From Aquibium pacificus (GTDB lineage: Bacteria > Pseudomonadota > Alphaproteobacteria > Rhizobiales > Rhizobiaceae): a stretch of 64,000 nt of DNA. Within the stretch, counting starts at the first letter, position 1, and every line of letters starts with the position of its first letter. This document shows positions 59,242-64,000 of the stretch, piece by piece. The notes under the pieces are model-generated. The model saw nothing but the letters and a program-made list of their open reading frames with translations. It was not told where the DNA came from and did not search any database. The stretch is taken from positions 62,001-126,000 of the forward strand of contig NZ_JBDPGJ010000006.1 of assembly GCF_040839445.1 (NCBI RefSeq), written 5' to 3'. Both the position numbers and the translations under genes were made by a program.

Positions 59242-59937
59242 ATGGTCGAAAAATCCGAAACCGCACTGCGGTCCTACTTCCAGCAGGGCGACATCTGGGA
59301 GCAGGAGATCATCAAGCGGGCCAAGCGCTCGGCGCGGGTCGCCTGGTTCTTCTCGATCGTCTTCGCCGGCATTGCGGTTCTCAGCCTGCTCGCCGTGGTG
59401 CTGATGCTGCCGCTGAAGAGCTTCGAGCCCTATGTCGTCACAGTCGACCAGACGACGGGCTATATCGAGGTCAAGTCGGGTCTGACACGGCCTGCAAACC
59501 TCACCGAACAGCAGGCGATCACCCAGGCGAATGTCGTCCGCTACATTCGCGCCCGCGAAGGCTACGATCCCTACGCCATTACCGAGAATTTCGGCATCGC
59601 GGCGCTCTTGTCCGCCGACGAGGCCGCGCGCGAGCTGCAGACGCTCTACAGCGCCGCCAATGCGCAAAACCCCACGAAGGTCTATGGGCGACTGAAGCGG
59701 GTTCTGGTCGAAATCAAGTCGGTGACCTTCCCGAACACCAGCACGGCGATCGTCCGCTTCTCGACCAACGAACGCAGCGACACGGAATCGATCGTCCGTC
59801 ATTGGATCTCGGTGGTGCGGTTCCGTTACACCGACACCCCCGTCCGCAACGAATGGCGCTTCGAGAACCCGCTCGGCTTCCAGGTCTATGCCTATCGCCG
59901 CGACCAGGAGACGGTGACGCCAGGAGACGCGAGATGA
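59242..59937 (+). CDS. virB8: VirB8 inner-membrane assembly protein
   Basis: A 231-residue bitopic protein. A short cytoplasmic part (DIWEQEIIKRAKRSARVAWF) leads into one membrane helix (FSIVFAGIAVLSLLAVVLML) and a periplasmic NTF2-like domain with YVVTVDQTTGYIEVKSGLTR, YIRAREGYDPYAI and a C-terminal NEWRFENPLGFQVYAYRRDQ. This is the typical VirB8 layout and length. It organises the assembly of VirB9 and VirB10. The virB9 start overlaps its stop by 4 bases. Confidence 0.92.
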   Translation: MVEKSETALRSYFQQGDIWEQEIIKRAKRSARVAWFFSIVFAGIAVLSLLAVVLMLPLKSFEPYVVTVDQTTGYIEVKSGLTRPANLTEQQAITQANVVRYIRAREGYDPYAITENFGIAALLSADEAARELQTLYSAANAQNPTKVYGRLKRVLVEIKSVTFPNTSTAIVRFSTNERSDTESIVRHWISVVRFRYTDTPVRNEWRFENPLGFQVYAYRRDQETVTPGDAR

Positions 59938-60746
59938 CCGGCCGCTCTTTTGCGGTGGCGGTGTTGCTATTCGCATCCATCGCATCGACGCGTGCGGCAC
60001 AGACCCCAAAGGGCGGCTCTCTCGACGCGCGTGTGACCAGCGTCACCTATCAGGAAAACAATGTCGTCCAGGTCTTCGCGACCTATGGCATCTCCACCAT
60101 GATCATTTTCGACGAGGAGGAGAAATTCGAGACGATCTCGCTCGGCGACACGGAAAGCTGGCAGGTCGTCCCTGCCGAGAAGGGCAACATCCTGTTCGTC
60201 AAGCCGATCGCCGAGGACGTGGTGACGAACATGAACGTCGTCACTGACAAACGCATCTACTATCTCGAGCTGCACGATTTTGCCCCTGAAGCCGGCCGCA
60301 AGGTTTTTGGGATCCGCTTCCACTATCCCGAGAAGAACCTCAACGCCGCCCTGCGGCAGGAGGCGGAGCGGCGTGCGGCATGGCCGAACATCTCCGGCAT
60401 CGACAAGGCCAACGTCAACATCGACTATTCGTTCTCCGGTGACGCGCGGCTGAAGCCGCTGATGGTCTTCGACGACGGCAACAAGACGTTCTTCAAGTTC
60501 GACCGGCGCATGCCGGCCATTTTCGCCGTGAACTCCGACTTCTCGGAGACGCTTCGAAATTTCCGCAGGGAGGGCGAATACATCGTCGTCGACGGAACGG
60601 CCACTCAGTTCACCCTGCGCGACGGCAACCAGTGGATTTGCATCTTCAATCTGAAGAAGTCGGATTTCGGGGCGCCTGATCCGGCCATTCTCGGGCCGGT
60701 CGAGGATGAGCAGGCCAAACGCCGGCGTCGGAGCGGCAACGGATGA
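59934..60746 (+). CDS. virB9: VirB9 outer-membrane complex protein
   Basis: A 270-residue protein with a signal peptide (GRSFAVAVLLFASIASTRAA) and the two-domain VirB9/TrbG/CagX structure. The N-terminal region includes ARVTSVTYQENNVVQVFATY, and the C-terminal region DDGNKTFFKFDRRMPAIFAV, EGEYIVVDGTATQFTLRDGN. It forms the outer-membrane ring with VirB7 and VirB10. ATG 59934 is within the end of virB8. The stop overlaps the start of virB10 by 4 bases. Confidence 0.92.
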   Translation: MTGRSFAVAVLLFASIASTRAAQTPKGGSLDARVTSVTYQENNVVQVFATYGISTMIIFDEEEKFETISLGDTESWQVVPAEKGNILFVKPIAEDVVTNMNVVTDKRIYYLELHDFAPEAGRKVFGIRFHYPEKNLNAALRQEAERRAAWPNISGIDKANVNIDYSFSGDARLKPLMVFDDGNKTFFKFDRRMPAIFAVNSDFSETLRNFRREGEYIVVDGTATQFTLRDGNQWICIFNLKKSDFGAPDPAILGPVEDEQAKRRRRSGNG

Positions 60747-61960
60747 AACGCTCTCCCGAACTTGAAGCCCTAGGTCAAAATGACGATCCCGTCGTCGCGG
60801 ACAATTCGGTCCGCCGCAAGCAGTTGGCCGGTGGCGCCGTTCTCGTCCTACTCGGTCTCGCCGCCGGCTATATGGTTCTCTCCAGCAGACAGACGCCTGT
60901 GCGCGACATGCTCGACGGAGACGAGGAGTTCACCACCACGACGTTTCGTCCACCATCCTTCGTCCGCGAGGGTGAGCCGGAACCGGAGCCGCCGCCCCCC
61001 GAAGTGGTCGAGATACCTCCACCACCCCCACCACCTCCTGCCGAAGAGGTCGATACCACGCAGTTCGACGTGCCGCCGCCGCCCGTACCCGGTGCCGCCC
61101 CTCCGCCGCCGGAAGCAGCCGAGGCGCCACCGGATGAATTCCCGGCCCGCTTCCGGTCGAAACTGGTCGTGGTCGACAATCCGGCATCCAGCGGGCCGGG
61201 GAGCCTCAGCGGCGGAGACGGGGAGGGGCTTACCGTCGCCGGCGAGGACCGTAGCAGCAAGTTTCTGGCCGCCGCCGCCAGCATCGGTGACCGCAGCGCC
61301 AAGGCCAGGCAAATCGAGCGGATCGACGCGCTCGTTCCAGAGGGCACCCTGATCCCGGGCATTCTGGAGACGGCGATCGTCAGCGACCTTCCGGGGCAGG
61401 TGAGGGCGATCGTCTCGCAGGATGTTTACTCCTTCGACGGTCGGCGCGTGCTGATCCCCACCGGCACAAGGCTGATCGGCGAGTACCAGTCCGAAATCAC
61501 GCGCGGTCAGACGCGCATCTTCGTCGTCTGGACCCGAATGCTGCGCGATGACGGTGTAACAGTCCGGCTGAACTCGATCGGCGCCGACAGCCTGGGACGT
61601 GCCGGCGTGACCGGGCGCGTCGACAAAAAGTTCCGCGAACGCTTTGGAGCGGCAATTCTGCTCTCGATCGTGGGCGCCGGCGCCAGTTACCTGACCGGTT
61701 ACGGCAGCGAGGCCGCCGCTGGTGACAACGATGACGCACAGGAGGCGGAGGAGCTTGCCCGGGAGACAATCGCTCAGACCTTCTCCGACATGGCCAATCA
61801 GGCACTCAGCGACAGTCTGCGCATTCCCCCGACAATCAGCGTGAGCCAAGGTGAGCGCATCTTCGTCTTCGTTCGTCAGGATCTCGACTTCTCGGCGATG
61901 TATGAGGATCCCGTCACCGAAGCGCTGAGGGAGATTCGTCGTGAACGCGGCCTCCCCTGA
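60743..61960 (+). CDS. virB10: VirB10 channel-spanning protein
   Basis: A 405-residue protein. One membrane helix near residues 33-52 (GGAVLVLLGLAAGYMVLSSR) is followed by a proline/glutamate-rich periplasmic linker (about 75-130) and the TrbI/VirB10 beta-barrel domain. The latter contains VPEGTLIPGILETAIVSDLP, GQVRAIVSQDVYSFDGRRVL and ILLSIVGAGASYL, the antenna region. It bridges inner and outer membranes. The last 20 bases overlap the GTG start of virB11. Confidence 0.93.
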   Translation: MKRSPELEALGQNDDPVVADNSVRRKQLAGGAVLVLLGLAAGYMVLSSRQTPVRDMLDGDEEFTTTTFRPPSFVREGEPEPEPPPPEVVEIPPPPPPPPAEEVDTTQFDVPPPPVPGAAPPPPEAAEAPPDEFPARFRSKLVVVDNPASSGPGSLSGGDGEGLTVAGEDRSSKFLAAAASIGDRSAKARQIERIDALVPEGTLIPGILETAIVSDLPGQVRAIVSQDVYSFDGRRVLIPTGTRLIGEYQSEITRGQTRIFVVWTRMLRDDGVTVRLNSIGADSLGRAGVTGRVDKKFRERFGAAILLSIVGAGASYLTGYGSEAAAGDNDDAQEAEELARETIAQTFSDMANQALSDSLRIPPTISVSQGERIFVFVRQDLDFSAMYEDPVTEALREIRRERGLP

Positions 61961-62972
61961 ACTTGCCTCCGACAATCGCCACTACTTCCTCTACCGTGCG
62001 CTCGCACCGCTGAAGGCGTTCCTCGACGACCGCGACGTTGTCGAAATCTCCGTCAATCGGCCAGGGCAGATCTATATCGAGCGTCTCGGCTCCGCCCACA
62101 TGGAATCTTACGAGGTTCCGGAGCTGACCACCGCGGAGATCGTCAACATCGGCGAGCGCGTCGCCGCCAGCACCAACCAGTTCGTCAGCCCGGCGAACCC
62201 GATTCTCAGCGCAGCGCTGCCCTCCGGCGAACGCATCCAGGTCGTTTTGCCACCCGCGGCCGCCGATGGCGGCACGCTGTCGATCCGCAAGCAGGTCATC
62301 AGCAATTTCACGCTGGAGGACTATCGCGACCAGGGATCGCTCGACCAGGTGACGATTGCCGTTGGTGGTCTCAGCGAGACCGAGCAGGCTTTGGTCGACC
62401 AACTCTCGGCCAGGGATATCTTTGGCTTCATCCGCACGGCGATCATCAACCGCGTCTCGATCTTGATCAGCGGTGGCACTTCTAGTGGCAAGACGACCTT
62501 CCTGAATGCATGTCTCAAGTCGGTCGACCCGCATGAACGCATCATCACGCTGGAGGATACGCGCGAGCTTTTCCCGCCCCAGAAGAACGCGGTGCATCTG
62601 CTCGCATCCCGCGGCGATCAGGGAACGGCGAGCGTGACGATCCAGTCGCTGCTCGAGGCCTCGCTACGCATGCGTCCGGACCGGCTGTTCGTAGGCGAGG
62701 TGAGGGGATCGGAGGCCTTCGCCTTTCTGCGCGCGATCAACACTGGCCATCCGGGCTCGATGTCGACGGTTCATGCCGACACGCCGCTCGGCGCCTATGA
62801 ACAGCTCGCCATGATGGTTATGCAGTCGGGCTTGTCGGCCGCCTACCCGAAGGCCGATCTCATCTCCTACATCCAGAGCGTCATTCCGATCGTCATCCAG
62901 TTGCGCAGGGAAGGGGGCCGGCGTGGCGTTTCCGAGATCTTTTTCGCGCGCGAACGGATGGACGCGTCATGA
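61941..62972 (+). CDS. virB11: VirB11 hexameric ATPase
   Basis: A 343-residue secretion ATPase. The N-terminal domain has DRDVVEISVNRPGQIYIERL, and the RecA-like domain has Walker A LISGGTSSGKTTFLNACLKS near residue 178 and the Asp box ITLEDTRELFPPQ near 198. Walker B follows in MRPDRLFVGEVRGSEAFAFL and the His box in NTGHPGSMSTVHADTPLGAY. All nucleotide-binding elements are intact. It powers pilus biogenesis and substrate passage. GTG 61941 overlaps virB10 by 20 bases; the stop overlaps virD4 by 4 bases. Confidence 0.95.
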   Translation: MNAASPELASDNRHYFLYRALAPLKAFLDDRDVVEISVNRPGQIYIERLGSAHMESYEVPELTTAEIVNIGERVAASTNQFVSPANPILSAALPSGERIQVVLPPAAADGGTLSIRKQVISNFTLEDYRDQGSLDQVTIAVGGLSETEQALVDQLSARDIFGFIRTAIINRVSILISGGTSSGKTTFLNACLKSVDPHERIITLEDTRELFPPQKNAVHLLASRGDQGTASVTIQSLLEASLRMRPDRLFVGEVRGSEAFAFLRAINTGHPGSMSTVHADTPLGAYEQLAMMVMQSGLSAAYPKADLISYIQSVIPIVIQLRREGGRRGVSEIFFARERMDAS

Positions 62973-64000
62973 CCGGGTCGCTTCGCGTCTTCTATCTCGG
63001 CTTCTGCCTGACTATCGCCTTTGCGGCTTGGCTGCTGGCCTATGGCCTCGCGCTGCAGTTTATCTACGGCGACGGCCGGATCCTGCACGCGACCATCACT
63101 ACAAATCCCTTTGCACCCTTGCAGCAGCTTGTCACCTATGGCGACAGCACCGTCCTGCGTACAATTGCCCTTGGTGCTGTTCTCCCGGCGATCCTCGTCG
63201 CCGGCATTATCGCCTATGCCGGCCTTCGCCCGAATTCGAGCCCCTTAGGAGAGGCACGCTTCCAGACCGTGATGTCGCTTCGACGGGACGGTTGGTTCAG
63301 AAAGAAGGGCAAAATCCTCGGTCGCTTTGGACGCCAGATTCTTCGTGTAGAGGATGATAGACATCACCTGATTATCGGGCCTACACGCTCTGGGAAGGGG
63401 GCTTGCTACGTCGTTCCAAACGCGCTTTCGCATGAAGGCTCAATGATCGTCACCGACCTCAAGGGCGAGATTTTTCGCAGCACTGCAGGCTACCGAAAAT
63501 CAAAGGGCAACCAGGTCTTCCTCTTTGCACCTGGATCGGAAAGGACTCATCGCTACAATCCGCTCGACTTCATCCGCCCGGATCGCGGCGATCGAACCAC
63601 CGATATCCAGAATATGGCCGCCATCCTCGTCCCGGAAGTGACTGAGTCCGAAAACTCGGTCTGGCAGGCGACTGCCCAGCAGGTCATGGCAGGCGCGATC
63701 AGCTACATCAACGAAAGCGTGTACTACGAGGGGCATCGTAATCTCGGCGAGGTCACAGCATTCTTCAACAGCGGAGCCAATCTCCAGGCGGTTATGACCC
63801 TAATCAAGGAACGCGAGCCAAATCTATCCCGCTTCACTGTGGAGAGCTTCAACGCCTACATCGCCCTGTCGGAACGCGCTGCGGCATCTGCCCTGCTCGA
63901 CATCCAAAAGGCGCTCCGACCGTTTCGCAACGAGCGCGTGGTCGCGGCAACCTCGGTGACCGACATGGACCTGCGTGCCCTGAAGCACCGGCCTGTCTCG
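62969..64000 (+). CDS. virD4: VirD4/TraG-type coupling protein (3' end outside window)
   Basis: The first 344 codons of a coupling ATPase. Two N-terminal membrane segments (YLGFCLTIAFAAWLLAYGLA and TIALGAVLPAILVAGIIAYA) are followed by the ATPase domain with Walker A HLIIGPTRSGKGACYVVPNA near residue 135, SMIVTDLKGEIFRSTAGYRK, and YNPLDFIRPDRG. The Walker B motif would lie beyond the window. It recruits the relaxosome DNA or protein substrates to the VirB channel. ATG 62969 overlaps the virB11 stop. No relaxase gene is visible in the window. Confidence 0.93.
   Translation, partial: MTGSLRVFYLGFCLTIAFAAWLLAYGLALQFIYGDGRILHATITTNPFAPLQQLVTYGDSTVLRTIALGAVLPAILVAGIIAYAGLRPNSSPLGEARFQTVMSLRRDGWFRKKGKILGRFGRQILRVEDDRHHLIIGPTRSGKGACYVVPNALSHEGSMIVTDLKGEIFRSTAGYRKSKGNQVFLFAPGSERTHRYNPLDFIRPDRGDRTTDIQNMAAILVPEVTESENSVWQATAQQVMAGAISYINESVYYEGHRNLGEVTAFFNSGANLQAVMTLIKEREPNLSRFTVESFNAYIALSERAAASALLDIQKALRPFRNERVVAATSVTDMDLRALKHRPVS

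Noticed and set aside
60960..61140. Simple-sequence repeat with possible regulatory role
   Set aside because: It encodes the proline-rich linker expected in VirB10.

Overview
The window looks like part of a large, mosaic low-copy plasmid from an alphaproteobacterium, probably of the order Hyphomicrobiales (Rhizobiales). The reasons are a complete repABC replication/partition cassette (about 41.2-45.1 kb), a rhizobial-type VirB/VirD4 type IV secretion operon, generally GC-rich DNA, and gene families (DUF1403, plasmid ScpB, RES/Xre, DUF3870) common in rhizobial plasmids. Genus cannot be fixed from the sequence alone. Both ends are cut: the first gene lacks its 5' end and virD4 runs off the right edge.

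Region by region. (1) 1-8.4 kb: a catabolic operon of CoA chemistry (crotonase end, hotdog thioesterase, DUF3870), a zinc alcohol dehydrogenase, a complete branched-chain amino-acid-type (HAAT) ABC importer with a fused LivM-LivG, and an HMG-CoA-lyase-like enzyme whose usual catalytic cysteine is histidine. (2) 8.4-10.9 kb: wreckage of an IS21 element, a frameshifted large serine recombinase and an IS3 scrap. (3) 10.9-17.1 kb: stress and efflux genes: a MarR-XRE fusion regulator, two universal stress proteins, MarR plus EmrAB-type drug efflux, and a CecR-like TetR regulator. (4) 17.3-27.1 kb: a nest of insertions in an XRE/hyfB locus. hyfB is split by an intact 3,611-bp cargo-less tniA-tniB-tniQ transposon with perfect 17-bp ends and a 5-bp target duplication. 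It is then truncated by an internally deleted IS256 element, which abuts a truncated IS21 whose end is interrupted by an ISL3 element carrying one stop codon. (5) 27.1-28.3 kb: degenerate DNA. (6) 28.3-35.0 kb: a MarR regulator, then a minus-strand operon for a Ugp-like sugar/glycerophosphoryl-type ABC importer bracketed by two phosphatases. (7) 35.3-45.1 kb: plasmid maintenance: RES/Xre toxin-antitoxin, a ScpB-DUF1403 pair, a tyrosine recombinase with a lox-like 35-bp inverted repeat upstream, a RelE/HTH toxin-antitoxin, a serine resolvase, and repC-repB-repA with a counter-transcribed RNA and two parS palindromes. (8) 45.5-46.0 kb: a dead trbB, a footprint of a lost conjugation system. (9) 46.0-49.1 kb: a tightly overlapping operon of response regulator, FkbM methyltransferase, secreted molybdopterin-oxidoreductase-like protein and divergent histidine kinase. 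(10) 49.7-52.1 kb: four secreted proteins, three of them nuclease-fold (SNase-like), divergent from (11) 52.2-64 kb: virB1-B2-B3-B4-lytic transglycosylase-B5-B7-like-B6-B8-B9-B10-B11-virD4.

Together the right half describes a plasmid backbone (replicate, partition, resolve multimers, addict the host, transfer by VirB/D4), and the left half an accessory catabolic/efflux load shaped by repeated transposition. The most unusual items are the minimal TniABQ element with its repeat-rich ends and an apparent orphan copy of the same end 10 kb away, the lox-like site beside the recombinase/ScpB-DUF1403 pair, the eroded SNase trio facing the VirB operon, and the FkbM/two-component operon placed between replication and transfer genes. 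All functional statements rest on reading the translated sequence; no database search was run.
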